DNA of 64,000 bases from Paraphysomonas bandaiensis (lineage: Eukaryota > Chrysophyceae), in NCBI GenBank assembly GCA_965644295.1, contig CBFFRP010000017.1:124001-188000 (forward strand). Direction: 5' to 3'. The notes below the pieces were generated by a model, which ran no database searches, had not been told where the DNA came from, and saw only the letters and a program-made list of their open reading frames with translations. Below, in pieces: positions 1 through 10,045 of this stretch (position 1 is the first letter of the stretch; each line of letters starts with the position of its first letter). The translations under genes were made by a program, and so were the position numbers.

Positions 1-196
1 CTGAACATACGGCAACTCAGGCGTAAAACAGATGTTCTAGAAACTGAAACACCCGTATGTCCACTAAAGATATGAATTATGCAATTCAGTGGCTTAGATG
101 AGCGTCATCGAACTACTCATCGCACAGACGGCAGCTGAGAACTATTGGCGAGCAGTCATAATTACTTTAGCCGAAGTTAATAAACTGTTAGAGAAG

Positions 197-1138
197 ATGT
201 CCGAGCAGCAGAGCAAACCCAAGCAGAAGAAGGCCGAATCCAACTTTTTGGTGGATTTCGCCGCCGGTGGTGTTTCTGGCGCCATTGCCAAGACCTGCAC
301 TGCTCCTATTGAGCGTGTCAAGCTTATTATCCAGACTCAGGACTCTAACCCCTTGATCCGCTCTGGGGAAGTGCCTCGCTACACTGGAATCATGAACTGC
401 TTCACTCGTGTGGCATCTGAGCAGGGAATCGCATCTTTCTGGCGTGGAAACTTCACCAACGTCATCCGTTACTTTCCCACTCAGGCTTTCAACTTTGCCT
501 TCAAAGATACCATCAAGACCCTCTTCCCCAAGTACAACTCCAAGACTGAATTTGGTATGTTCTTTTTGACCAACATGGCTTCTGGTGGTCTTGCTGGTGC
601 AGGATCCCTTTGCATTGTGTACCCTCTGGACTACGCCAGAACTCGTCTTGCCTCTGATGTTGGCAGTGGAAAGAGATCTTTCAACGGTCTCTCTGATTGC
701 CTCATCAAGACTGCCAAGGGACCCAGTGGGTTCTTTGGTCTGTACAACGGATTCGGCGTCTCTGTTGCAGGAATTATCCCTTACAGAGGTGTCTACTTCG
801 GCATGTACGATTCTCTCTCCGACTTGAACCCTCTCAAGAACGATAGCACCCCTCTTGGAATCGCCTCCAAGTTCTGCATTGCTCAGCTCACAGCCATTAC
901 CGCAGGTTACGCTTCATACCCATTCGACACTGTTCGTCGTCGTCTTCAGATGCAGTCCGAGAAGCCCAAGAGCGAGTGGATGTACAAGGGTACCGCCGAC
1001 TGTTTCGCCAAGGTTATGAAGGACGAGGGTGTTGCCGCTATGTTCAAGGGTGCTGGTGCCAATGCTCTTCGTACCGTTGGGTCTGCTCTTGTCCTTGTTC
1101 TCTACGGTGAGATCAAGAACGTATTGGGATTCAAATAA
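197..1138 (+). CDS. Mitochondrial ADP/ATP carrier (adenine nucleotide translocase), copy 1
   Basis: A mitochondrial inner-membrane antiporter exchanging cytosolic ADP for matrix ATP. The sequence shows three tandem mitochondrial-carrier repeats, each with the Px[D/E]xx[K/R] signature: APIERVK, YPLDYARTR and YPFDTVRRR. The conserved carrier C-terminus VLVLYGEIKNVLG is present. I chose the ATG at 197 (MSEQQSKPKQKKAES, 313 aa), which gives the usual family length. The frame is open back to an ATG at 98, adding 33 residues; that segment also looks like a possible 5'UTR intron ending ...ttactttag at 168. Codon use is strongly biased (AAG for Lys, TTC for Phe), consistent with high expression. Oddity: the ADP/ATP-carrier hallmark RRRMMM reads RRRLQM. 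The encoded protein is identical to that at 20509-21450. Confidence 0.93.
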   Translation: MSEQQSKPKQKKAESNFLVDFAAGGVSGAIAKTCTAPIERVKLIIQTQDSNPLIRSGEVPRYTGIMNCFTRVASEQGIASFWRGNFTNVIRYFPTQAFNFAFKDTIKTLFPKYNSKTEFGMFFLTNMASGGLAGAGSLCIVYPLDYARTRLASDVGSGKRSFNGLSDCLIKTAKGPSGFFGLYNGFGVSVAGIIPYRGVYFGMYDSLSDLNPLKNDSTPLGIASKFCIAQLTAITAGYASYPFDTVRRRLQMQSEKPKSEWMYKGTADCFAKVMKDEGVAAMFKGAGANALRTVGSALVLVLYGEIKNVLGFK

Positions 1139-1216
1139 ACTAGTTAGCCCTTTGCTTGTCAGTGTATTTGCTTCTCCATAATCAATTAGTACTCGGCTTA
1201 CGTTATACAATCATTT

Positions 1217-1302
1217 GCATCTGTTGTAGGAATTTGATATATTACATTGATGTACTAGTGCATCTGTTGTAGGAATTTGATATATTACATTGTTGTACTA
1301 GT
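1217..1302 (+). repeat. Two-copy 43-bp tandem repeat in the carrier 3' flank
   Basis: Two adjacent 43-bp units (1217-1259 and 1260-1302), each starting gcatctgttgtaggaattt and ending tgtactagt, differ at one base. The same pair occurs in the right inverted-repeat arm, so the tandem duplication predates the arm duplication. Confidence 0.9.
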
Positions 1303-1505
1303 TTTTGAAGCAAGCCATATTGTGATATCAGTGTTGACCTATCGGGCATTAATCGCCATGTCGCCCTTGACTCTGTGGCGATATAAACTATACACGTGTG
1401 ATGGCTGTACTACTTTCATTGAACATACGCAAAAGTACAATATAGTTCCTACGTTTATATCTCTTTATATTGACTATTGACTATTGGTCATTTTAACAAT
1501 TATGT

Positions 1506-1620
1506 TCATGTAAGACATGTCAACAACATGATAATTTATTTTATTCATATCAACCACTGCTCAACTTCCATATCTTGAATAGTCATGATACAATCCTTCA
1601 GTTTCACAGTTATAGCTATC
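1506..1620 (+). repeat. Direct repeat, copy 1 of 2, flanking hAT relic
   Basis: About 115 bp beginning tcatgtaagacatgt and ending cacagttatagctatc. It recurs in direct orientation at 2431-2546 with a handful of substitutions. The two copies bracket the decayed hAT transposase fragment. They could be a local duplication or long direct ends of a chimeric element; no target duplication was found. Confidence 0.8.
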
Positions 1621-1749
1621 CAGCAGCAGGGCTGCGTATCAATTAATTGACGCAGGTTGTAGTCAATAATAATTGCAATTATTACTTGCTGTTCAATTTT
1701 CAACTATTGCAATTAATTGCAATTATTTCATACTAAACTACATTAGCTG

Positions 1750-2300
1750 CCAATATAGCTACCTTAACTGTCTTTTCATTCCAGATGCGTAAAAACATTA
1801 GTAACTCCAAATGCCGAGGAGTCGTCTTGCGCAAATCCGTCATAACAATCTTAAGTTAGCTCTACTGTACAACCTTTTAACCTTATTGGTTGTGGCATGC
1901 AAGTGTTTCATGCTGCGGTAACGAGTTTGCTGGTTAAGACGTGCTCGCTTCCGCTGTCTGCTATCATCAATCAAACGTTGCGCTGCGTCGTCAGTCTGAA
2001 CTAGTCTCTCACTGTCATTATCTTCTCATCCTCATCGAGCAAAAATATTTTAATTTGATCCTATTCCATCCGAGTTAGTGCGGCTTCATTGCCACATTGA
2101 ATCTTCACGACTGCCTTTTCAAAAGCAGCGTTATGAATAATAGCGCCATTGCTGCCCAGATGACGCTCGACAATCGGTTGCCTAATGATGAGTTCGTCAA
2201 ACAATATGCGAACGTCGTAGAGGTAGAGCTGGCGTTCACCTTCCTTCTGTAATTGTATGGACACTAGTTGAAAGAATTCCAATTCCTCCCGTAATTTCAC
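1750..2300 (-). pseudogene. Decayed hAT-family transposase, C-terminal part
   Basis: The minus strand reads an open segment at 2300-2061 with hAT-like text (DVRILFDELIIRQPIVERHL, then FEKAVVKIQ). It then continues through stops and frame changes to MTDLRKTTPRHLELLMFLR near 1850-1760, which matches the C-terminal hAT dimerisation region (LRxxLxPxxxxxLLFLK pattern). The product cannot be translated in one piece. A possible hAT terminus (cagggctgcg) lies at 1627, but I could not find its partner. Family assignment is from motif resemblance. Confidence 0.6.
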
Positions 2301-2430
2301 GAGCTTGGTATTAGCTTAACAAGTCGGAACCAAACTCGCATGATCGCAAATTATGATCGTTAAGAAAAGTTTAGAGTAATTAAACTGGATAGACTCTTTA
2401 TTATAATTGCATACACAACTGTGTGTGTTG

Positions 2431-2546
2431 TCATGTAAGACATGTTAACAACATGATAATTTATTTTGTTCATATCAACCACTGCTAAACTTCCATATGT
2501 TGAATCGTCATGATACAATACTTCAAATTTCACAGTTATAGCTATC
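2431..2546 (+). repeat. Direct repeat, copy 2 of 2
   Basis: This is a 116-bp partner of 1506-1620 in the same orientation, carrying the same start and end words with scattered substitutions. Confidence 0.8.
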
Positions 2547-3514
2547 TAGTTTCTTTGACTACGTATTACTCTTTTTCACATTGTATTTAACGTATTCTAC
2601 AGTACATCTTAGAGAACCATACGTATTCCAACACTTTAACCTCGGAATATTACAATATACCTCATTTAAATTTGATAATTGGATGTACAGTAACTGTAGT
2701 CGGTATGAAACGCTCGTATTTTAGATTTCAAGTATCTTAATATTATCAGAGGATGAGTATTAGCAAAATTGTGACTATCTAAGATCTAAGTACTAAGCAG
2801 TTAGTAGTCTTTGCTTGCAGCGTAGTACCTTCGGTTTTTAGAATATGTATTATATTTTAGTGTGGCACTTGGAGAAACACGAGAATACATTGAAATATGG
2901 TGATGTACAAATTATGTGATGATATTGAGAAACTGAAATAGTTTGATCTTTCAAGATATGTTTAGTAACGAGAAGTTCACATATGTAGGAGATTATGCGT
3001 GGAGCAAAATGAGATTGTGTTGTTTGTCACAATTTGTGTAAATGATATTAATTAATCTATCTATTCAAGAATTCTCTCTGCTCTATGAGATCTAGTTAAG
3101 AATGAGCGTTTTCCAACATCGGTTATCACGTGATCTTAATGACTAGTATGTGTTTAATTGCTGATAAATGGTATTAATATATTACAATGTGTTGATAGGT
3201 CGGTTAACAACTATTGCAATATTCTTTATGGGACGCTCTCTAATATTAGTATTGTTATCTCCTAATCATAGCCCTGGTATAGAAGCCACTTAAAGGTATA
3301 TAGTTAGATAAATTTTATCATGTTCTACAAATGTAAGAACAGGAAATCAGGTAATACTGAAGAGAAAATTAAATTTCAACATCAATGGGGCCATATATAC
3401 TAAAATAGCTTCATCGCAGTTGGTAGTGTCAATTTATAAACACTGCAAAGCTTCACTCAATGCAGATAAAGTGCTCAAACAAAAAACTATCTCATGGTAA
3501 CGCAAGTTTATACC
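2547..3514. other. AT-rich intergenic stretch
   Basis: I see no convincing reading frame, repeat or RNA gene here. The sequence is AT-rich with many short stops in all frames. Confidence 0.6.
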
Positions 3515-3700
3515 TCATTGTTCTTTCGAGTCCTCGTCCTCCTCCAGATACACACTGTTATATTCAGCAGAAAACGCTGACGCAACATCACCTAAAAACG
3601 CTAACGATCTGCATACTTTCTTCCTGAACAGGATCATAACTACTAAAAGAAGAAAAAGAAAAGACCAAAGAAGAAACGACATGACAACGCAGCAACCCAA
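3515..3700 (-). CDS. Possible single-pass membrane micro-protein (61 aa)
   Basis: An uninterrupted minus-strand frame starts with ATG at 3700. The N-terminal half is a strongly hydrophobic helix (about residues 5-25), followed by the basic flank RKK and an acidic tail ending EEDEDSKEQ. That order is what a small single-pass membrane protein would show, and the composition differs from the random AT-rich surroundings. There is no recognisable family. It sits between the microsatellite and the hAT-derived region and may simply be chance. Confidence 0.3.
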   Translation of the reverse strand: MGCCVVMSFLLWSFLFLLLVVMILFRKKVCRSLAFLGDVASAFSAEYNSVYLEEDEDSKEQ

Positions 3701-3745
3701 TCAACACTGACCGATATTTCGGTCGATACAACACAATAATATATC

Positions 3746-4133
3746 ATGTATGTGTATGTATGTATGTAGGTATGTATGTATGTATGTATGTATGTATGTA
3801 TGTATGTATGTATGTATGTATGTATGTATGTATGTATGTATGTATGTATGTATGTATGTATGTATGTATGTATGTATGTATGTATGTATGTATGTATGTA
3901 TGTATGTATGTATGCATGTATGTATGTATGTATGTATGTATGTATGTATGTATGTATGTATGTATGTATGTATGTATGTATGTATGTATGTATGTATGTA
4001 TGTATGTATGTATGTATGTATGTATGTATGTATGTATGTATGTATGTATGTATGTATGTATGTATGTATGTATGTATGTATGTATGTATGTATGTATGTA
4101 TGTATGTATGTATGTATGTATGTATGTATGTAT
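3746..4133 (+). repeat. Long (TATG)n tetranucleotide microsatellite
   Basis: From about 3771 to 4133 the sequence is an almost pure TATG/ATGT tract of about 90 units, with a single visible interruption (c at 3915) and imperfect units at 3746-3770. It reads open in several frames (MYVC/IHTY repeats), which are artefacts of a 4-bp period without stops. It ends about 170 bp upstream of the PMS2-type start codon. Confidence 0.98.
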
Positions 4134-4306
4134 AGGTAGGTAGGTTGGTATTTTCTGTATAGTGTTTGAATAGTTTGATATGGTTCTGTGGATATGTAGA
4201 ACATCGTGGTGTATTTATGGGGTGAGTTGTGTATAAGTGGCAGTGAAAGTTCCAATAGAGCAGACACTGTTTGTGAAGCTAAGCGATTGTTTATCGTTTC
4301 ATTACG

Positions 4307-6951
4307 ATGTCGTCTGCCTCTATAAAGCTTATCGATCGTGTGTCTGTGCAGCGGATATGCAGTGGTCAGGTAGTGGTGGACCTCTCCAGCGCCGTTAAAG
4401 AGGTCATCTCGTGTATGTCTGCTCTAAGGACTGTTTCTCACTGTGATATACTGTAGTTGATTGAGAACTCGCTGGATTCCGGTGCCTCTGTTATCGAGGT
4501 GAAGGTGTGGGATATGGGCGTAGAGAGTGTGGAGGTTTCTGATAATGGGTGCGGTATAGATCCGACAAACTATGAATACGTAGCATTGAAGCATCACACG
4601 TCGAAACTGAGTACTTTTTTGGATCTTCAGGATATCTCGTCATTTGGTTTTCGTGGTGAAGCTCTTAATGCTTTATGTGAGCTCAGTGGGGCGTTATCTA
4701 TTTCCACCAAGCAGGCAGACCAAGAGGTTGGTTACAGCCTTTCATTTGAAAGGGATGGAAGGTAGTGGCACGCCTTTGCAGTCTGTGAGTTTTTGATTTG
4801 GTTGTCTAAGATTGGCATCTCGTCGCCCTGTTGCGCGGTCGACTGGAACTACTGTGAAGGTGGACAAACTGTTTGATGCCCTTCCTGTCAGACGAGGAGA
4901 ATTTATCAGGTCTTTAATGAATTAAATTGCGCTATTGGTCATTGTTAATTCTTTTAGGTCATCGCAAAAGCAGTTCCACAGACTGATAAAGGTGTTGCAA
5001 AGTTATGCCATTGTGGCAGTCGGAGTAAAGATGACTGTTACTCACATCAGTAAAGTATGTTGTCAGTTTGTACTTTTCATCTTTTGATGTTGCGTGCCAC
5101 AGAAAGGAGGCAGGCAGAATGTTCTAGCTACTCAACTAAGCTCCCGGATGGGTGAAAATATTAGCTCTGTCTTTGGGTCCAAATTTCTCTCGTCACTGGA
5201 ACCTTTGGTCGTCAAAGTTGAGGAGAACGGGGTTCGCTGTGAGGGCCTCGTATCTCGGCCTCGCGAGGGTGTCGGTCGTGCAGATGGTGATAGGCAGTAC
5301 ATATTTTGTAACCGAAGGCCCGTAGATCTACCCCGTATTAATCGTCTATTTAATGAGGTCGGTTGCAATTGCGATCATTATATTGTGAATATATGTGAGG
5401 TCGTTTTACCAGATATGGCGCCGGTATGAGATGAGTCAAAAGCCAGCATTTGTGATTAATATTTCTGCACCTCCTGGAACAGTGGATGTCAATCTCTCGC
5501 CCGATAAACGAGAGGTTGTACTTGCCAATCAGGAGGGCCTTTTTGGTATGCGGCGTCTGCCGAAGTATTTTAGTGTCGATATTGCTCACTCTTGTGACAG
5601 ATGCTCTGCGCGTTAGCCTGGAAGAAATCTTTGCACCTTCTCGCTATACATTCAAAGTGAGCCAAGATCCATGTACTCAAACAACTCTGGCAGGATTCTG
5701 CAATACTTTACCAGTCACCGCGGCTGAGGATTCTTCTACAATAGAACCAGAAGCAAGTGAAGCACTTGGATATAAGAGGAAGAGAGTTCCCGACGACACT
5801 GAAACTGAGTGTGATAGAATTGTCAAGGACCCCTCCCCAAGTGACTCTACTTCATGTTGTGATATTAGTACTGCCAGAAGCCAGTCCCAAGAATTGGCGG
5901 AAATATCCTCTGAAGTTTCTGTAGAGCCGAGCATGCTTGATGTCGAAAAGCGGCTTGTGTTTGACCCTCGGAAGGTAATTGTCGAAATGAAACGTCGCTC
6001 TCGAGGCAATTCTAGTTCCTTGGAGGATAGTGCCCCCCTCTCCGTGCCCTCGGATGTGAAAGGAGCATGCACCGTGGGTCTTATCAACGAGGAACGAATC
6101 AGTGACAAAGATATGAACCCAGAAGCAGCGTTGACCAGAATTCTGAGTAAGGAAGTGGGTATCATAAATTTTCACGGAAATATATAAGTTTAGTGGCAGG
6201 ACTTTGATCGAATGCGCATCGTGGGTCAGTTTAACCTTGGATTCATCATTGCGGAACTACGTGGTGATCTCTATATACTTGATCAGCATGCCTCTGATGA
6301 GAAGTACAGGTACATACCTCTGATTCGTTAGCCGAACATGCGTTTCTTACCGGTGGTGCATGTCGTAGATTTGAAATGCTAGAGCGATCTACAACTCTAC
6401 ATCGACAACCCCTTATATCCCCCCTCTGTTTGGAATGCACTCCGTCTGAGGAGGCGCTCATTATAGCTAATACGAATATATTTGCAGCCAATGGATTTCA
6501 GCTAAATATTGATGAGAATTCTCCCCCGGGTAGAAAAATCAAGGTGCTTACACTGCCCTATAGCAAGACTGTCCAGTTTGACCATAATGATATTCACGAC
6601 CTCGCCTCTTTGATAGAGAGTGTGGACCACCTTAACAGAGGTGGAAATTTTAACCTAGCGGACAGTTGCAGTGAGTCAATACCTAACCTTGTTATCAAGA
6701 ACTGCAACCTGATTGGTCGAGAAAAAGCTTCGCAGACAATTAAGCTCCCAAAGCTCGTGTCTATTTTGGCTTCTCGTGCATGTCGATCATCTATAATGAT
6801 CGGGTCGGCGTTAAGTACTGCAGAAATGAGAAGTATTGTAGATAATTTAGGAAAGATTGAGCAACCGTGGAATTGCCCTCATGGTCGACCGACTCTGCGC
6901 CATCTTGTCGATGTTAGGAGAATACCAAGAAATGCGAAAGGTCTGACTTGA
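4307..6951 (+). CDS. PMS2: DNA mismatch repair protein, MutL family, PMS2 type (743 aa, 9 exons)
   Basis: The endonuclease subunit of eukaryotic MutL-alpha, expected to pair with MLH1 and nick the daughter strand during mismatch repair in the nucleus. Exons by reading frame: 4307-4402, 4457-4761, 4811-4909, 4958-5054, 5103-5357, 5413-5545, 5601-6154, 6200-6309, 6369-6951; introns are 45-59 nt. The joined length is 2232 nt with no internal stop. The GHKL ATPase shows [14 protein letters not shown] at the first junction, DNGCG (residues 61-65) and [10 protein letters not shown]. The C-terminal endonuclease motif DQHA-x2-E-x4-E is intact at 541-552, with SRACR near 685 and CPHGRP at 719-724. Those nuclease motifs distinguish it from MLH1. 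The middle is a variable linker. Start choice: the ATG gives the canonical N-terminus [18 protein letters not shown]. Confidence 0.93.
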
Positions 6952-7267
6952 CTGAGTTGTATATGCTGAGTGGGATATTGTCATAACAGCAACAACGCAC
7001 TCCCCTGAGTTCTATTTCGTCGTGGTTGATAGTTGATATTGTCGTACTATAATCGTTTATAATTATAATATATATATATGGTCATATTTGCACCACACCA
7101 CATAATAGAATAAAAAGTGCCAACAAAAATGTTTTGTGTTGTACTATTTTATATGTCGCTCGCCATCATACTAACGTACAGTGAGTGCACCAATTCGCTT
7201 GGGAAAGACTTTTACGTCCTTACATATATATATTAATGTCTACTTATTAAAGTGAGATACACTAAAC
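6952..7267. other. Intergenic spacer between PMS2 and Copia fragment
   Basis: AT-rich sequence with a short TA run near 7069-7080. I see no gene. Confidence 0.6.
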
Positions 7268-7293
7268 TGTTGAGATCTGAAGATTCTATATAC
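7268..7293 (+). repeat. 26-bp remnant of 5' LTR start
   Basis: Identical to the first 26 bases of the 3' LTR (9108-9133), starting tgttgagatctgaagattct. It abuts the pol frame directly, marking an internal deletion or recombination joint. Confidence 0.85.
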
Positions 7294-7297
7294 TATT

Positions 7298-8980
7298 GTG
7301 AGTGACCTTTTACAGGAGGCAGACTCAGTGTGGATGTCAGCGGAAGAGTCGACAGTGCCTCAGACACATCGTGAGTCCTTGGAGAGTGCCGAGCACAGGG
7401 AGTGGAGACGAGCTCGCCGTGTAGAGCGAGAGGGTTTGGCGAAGCGAGACACCATGGAGGTGACTCGTATACCGGACGGAGTCGTCCCACTGCACTCCAA
7501 GTACGTCTATGGAAAGAAGTACGATAAGGAGGGAGAGGTCCGCCGATATAAGGCTCGTCTTGTAGCAATCGGTTGTGGACAGCAGTCGAGTGGTTGGGCG
7601 AACCATTTCGCACCCGTTGTTAAGGGGGTAACAGTGCGACTGTTAATCGCCATAGCTTTCGTGAAGAACATGGTAATTCATCAACTGGATGTGTCTAACG
7701 CATTTCTATATGCAGATATAGAGGGGGATGTATATATGAAGGCAACTCCGGACTTTCAGCTGCCTGAGGGGTACTGCTTTAAGTTGAAGAAGTCGTTATA
7801 CGGGCTTCGGAGTTCCCCGCGGTCGTGGTGGAAAACATTGGATAAATTCATACGATCTATGCATTTTAAACCATGTGTATTAGACCCGTGTTTGTATTAT
7901 CAGTATAAGGGCGATGAATTGATATTATTAACGATATATGTGGATGATATCCTAGTGTTAGGTCGTGATGTCAACATAGTGAAGGATATTAAAGCTCAAC
8001 TGTGTGCCCGGTTTGATATGAAGGATATGGGCGAGATGGAACATTTTCTGAATGTTCGAGTCACAAGAACGCCAGAGTATATTCGTCTTGACCAATCAGT
8101 ATATGCGGCTAAGATCTTAGAAAAGTTTGAAAAGTATCTTGGGCCACCGCGAAAGGTACGGAAGAGTCCTCTACCGGCGGAAGCAATGGATCTAGTGGCA
8201 AAAGGGGCGCGGCATGAGCATACCGAGGAGGAACAGCTTATAGTAGATAACTTCCCATATCGGCCGCTGATAGGTGCATTACTATATCTATCGATGAACA
8301 CGAGGCCGGATATAGCCTATGCAGTGGGAGTACTGTCTCGGTTCAGTAATAAGGTGAATATTGAAGTATGCAAGCTATTAACACATGTATGGCAATATAT
8401 TCGTGGTTCTATTGACAAAGGGATTCAATATGGGAGTAGACGGTTCGACTTCCATATGTTTACTGACGCGGATTGGGCGGGAGATCAGCTCTCCAGGAAG
8501 TCCACGTCGGGGTACGTTGGGTTTGCAGCGGGAGGGCCTATAGTCTGGCAGTCCAAACTGCAGACGACAGTGGCAACGTCAAGCATGCAGTCTGAGTATC
8601 AGTGTATTTACTCGGGTCTCCAAGAAGTGCTATGGGTTCGGGGGGTGACGGGTGAGATTAAGTTGAGGCTCATCAAACCCACACCATTCTTCATCGACAG
8701 TCAGAGTGCCCAGGATTTGGCCGAAAACCCAGTGTTTCACAAGAAGTCGAAGCACATTGAGATTAAGTATCACATGGTGAGAGAGCACGTGGATCCCAAT
8801 CAGTTCAATACGATTAAGTTAGTGCATGTGCATACATCGCAACAAGCAGCAGATATTTATACAAAGTCATTGGTTGGTTTATCATATATGGATCAGAGAA
8901 AGAGAAATCTTGGAGAGAAAGTTAAGAGTTCCACTGAAGTGATTAATGAGGGACCAAGGGATAAAAGAAGGCGCAAGTAG
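7298..8980 (+). pseudogene. Copia pol fragment: reverse transcriptase and RNase H (about 560 aa, open)
   Basis: The frame opens at the LTR joint with no good ATG. It shows RVT_2-type motifs: RRYKARLVAIGCGQ, HQLDVSNAFLYADIEGDVYM, KKSLYGLRSSPRSWWKTL and the catalytic LTIYVDDILVL. The Copia RNase H region follows: FTDADWAGD, STSGYVGFAAGG, SMQSEYQ, FFIDSQSAQDLAENPVF, KHIEIKYHMVREHV, then an IYTKSL tail. The frame is intact, but the upstream gag-protease-integrase part is absent, so it cannot move by itself. It is clearly related to the full element at 14778-20143. Confidence 0.85.
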
Positions 8981-9107
8981 GTACTGAGTTTTTTAGACAG
9001 AGGTTTAGACTTAGAGATGAGTCTATTTTACTGTCAAGAATTTTTTTTTTATCTCAGGCATTCAATAGCTGGGAGGCGTCATAGTACAACACTCAATTGA
9101 GGGGGAG

Positions 9108-9422
9108 TGTTGAGATCTGAAGATTCTATATACTTGCAATTGAGTGCAGTATTATGTGAGATGCAAGGATCGAAAGATATATATGTAATTAGTACATTAT
9201 ATTATGTAGTATGAAACTGAAGTAGAAGTGGATGACTATACAGGATACGATCACTGAGTGTGTGGTTTGTACACTATAGTAGTAAATGAATGGTGTTGAA
9301 CACATCGAACACAACTTAGGTTCTTTATCATGTAATGTTTATAATTTCATCTTATCAGTTGAGAATAGTAAACCTTAGCAAATAATGTCAACTTCTGTTA
9401 TAAACAACAGGCTTGCGTAACA
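9108..9422 (+). repeat. 3' LTR of truncated Copia (end approximate)
   Basis: Starts TGTTGAG directly after the polypurine tract. The end is placed at a ...taaca word by analogy with the intact element, whose LTR also begins TGTTGAG and ends CTAACA. Position uncertain by tens of bases. Confidence 0.6.
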
Positions 9423-10045
9423 ATTAATTAGGCTTAAAAGTAATAATCTATTTGCCAATTATTTGGCTAGCTAAATTATATATTATAGCATCTTCAGATG
9501 TATGTATAGCTACTGATCATAGATACAAACCCATTATATCTGTACGCATAGAAGTTTGGATTTATGTGCACAGTCATGTTATCATTTTATTAATCATAAT
9601 TGTGTGTGACAGTCAGTATAAGGGTTAAATTAACCTCAGCACGCAAGAGAGTAATATTTAGGATGTCAAAGATCTTTGGTAATGAGCACCTCCACAACGA
9701 GACTCTCTAGATACATAGCATAAAGGTGCTTCGAAATATTCAAGTAGTATAGTAATGTAAACGACGTTATAAGTGTATCCGTTAGGTACCACTATCAGAG
9801 GAAGAGAAGTATGTTTGTGTGCAAGAATACACTTATGCAGTGCGTGCGCAAAAATACACTCACACAGAGAAACTGTAGTGTGTGTGTACAACAATAATAG
9901 ACTAGAATGCTTATATTATTATTATTTATTCAACAAAATACATTAACTGGAAGTGGTCCTGTCGATGGTTATGTCCAGCGAAAGGTGTCGCCTCTTATGC
10001 CTGGAACGTGCATCACTGGTGCAACTGGGTGGCTAATATATAATA
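9423..10045. other. AT-rich intergenic, no gene seen
   Basis: Short frames only. The word atttgccaattattt at 9450-9465 recurs near 11943, suggesting more decayed repeat material. Confidence 0.5.

Larger units (their letters stand above)
1..1328. repeat. Left arm of large inverted repeat (carries ADP/ATP carrier)
   Basis: This stretch is the reverse complement of 20319-21646. Both arms are 1328 bp, so there is no net indel. I see only a few substitutions: position 53 (c here, t in the other arm), position 66 (a versus g), and one t/c difference in the distal 43-bp tandem unit. The arm starts at the first base of the window, so its outer end is unknown and the duplication may be larger. Homology stops at 1328 inside ...ttgtgatat. 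The two arms enclose about 19 kb. Confidence 0.95.
7268..9422 (+). mobile_element. 5'-truncated Copia (Ty1-type) LTR retrotransposon
   Basis: The 3' half of a Copia element: RT-RNase H frame, polypurine tract caattgagggggag (9094-9107) and a 3' LTR starting tgttgagatctgaag at 9108. The first 26 bases of that LTR also occur at 7268-7293, fused directly to the pol frame, so LTR distal sequence, gag, protease and integrase are missing. The 3' LTR end is uncertain; I tentatively place it at gcgtaaca (9422). No matching target duplication is visible, which fits a rearranged copy. Confidence 0.85.

Noticed and set aside
585-827. 80-aa frame inside the carrier gene, and 98-aa antisense frame at 914-1210 (with mirror copies at 20437-21062)
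   Set aside because: Shadows of a strongly codon-biased real gene; no independent start context or family.
3701-4267. Long minus-strand frame of IHTY repeats (188 aa) and plus-strand MYVC repeats
   Set aside because: A 4-bp repeat without stop codons is automatically open in several frames on both strands; this is the microsatellite, not a gene.
5350-5616. Apparent frameshifts in the repair gene near 5358, 5546 and 6155
   Set aside because: Each is explained by a GT-AG intron of 45-55 nt that restores canonical text (for example [13 protein letters not shown]), so the gene is not a pseudogene.
5677-6175. Antisense frames of 107-162 aa in PMS2 exon 7
   Set aside because: Exon 7 encodes the variable linker; the antisense frames do not respect its introns and show no motifs.
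7293-7613. Antisense frames of 89-106 aa over the truncated Copia pol
   Set aside because: Overlap the sense RT frame, which has clear conserved motifs; no own features.
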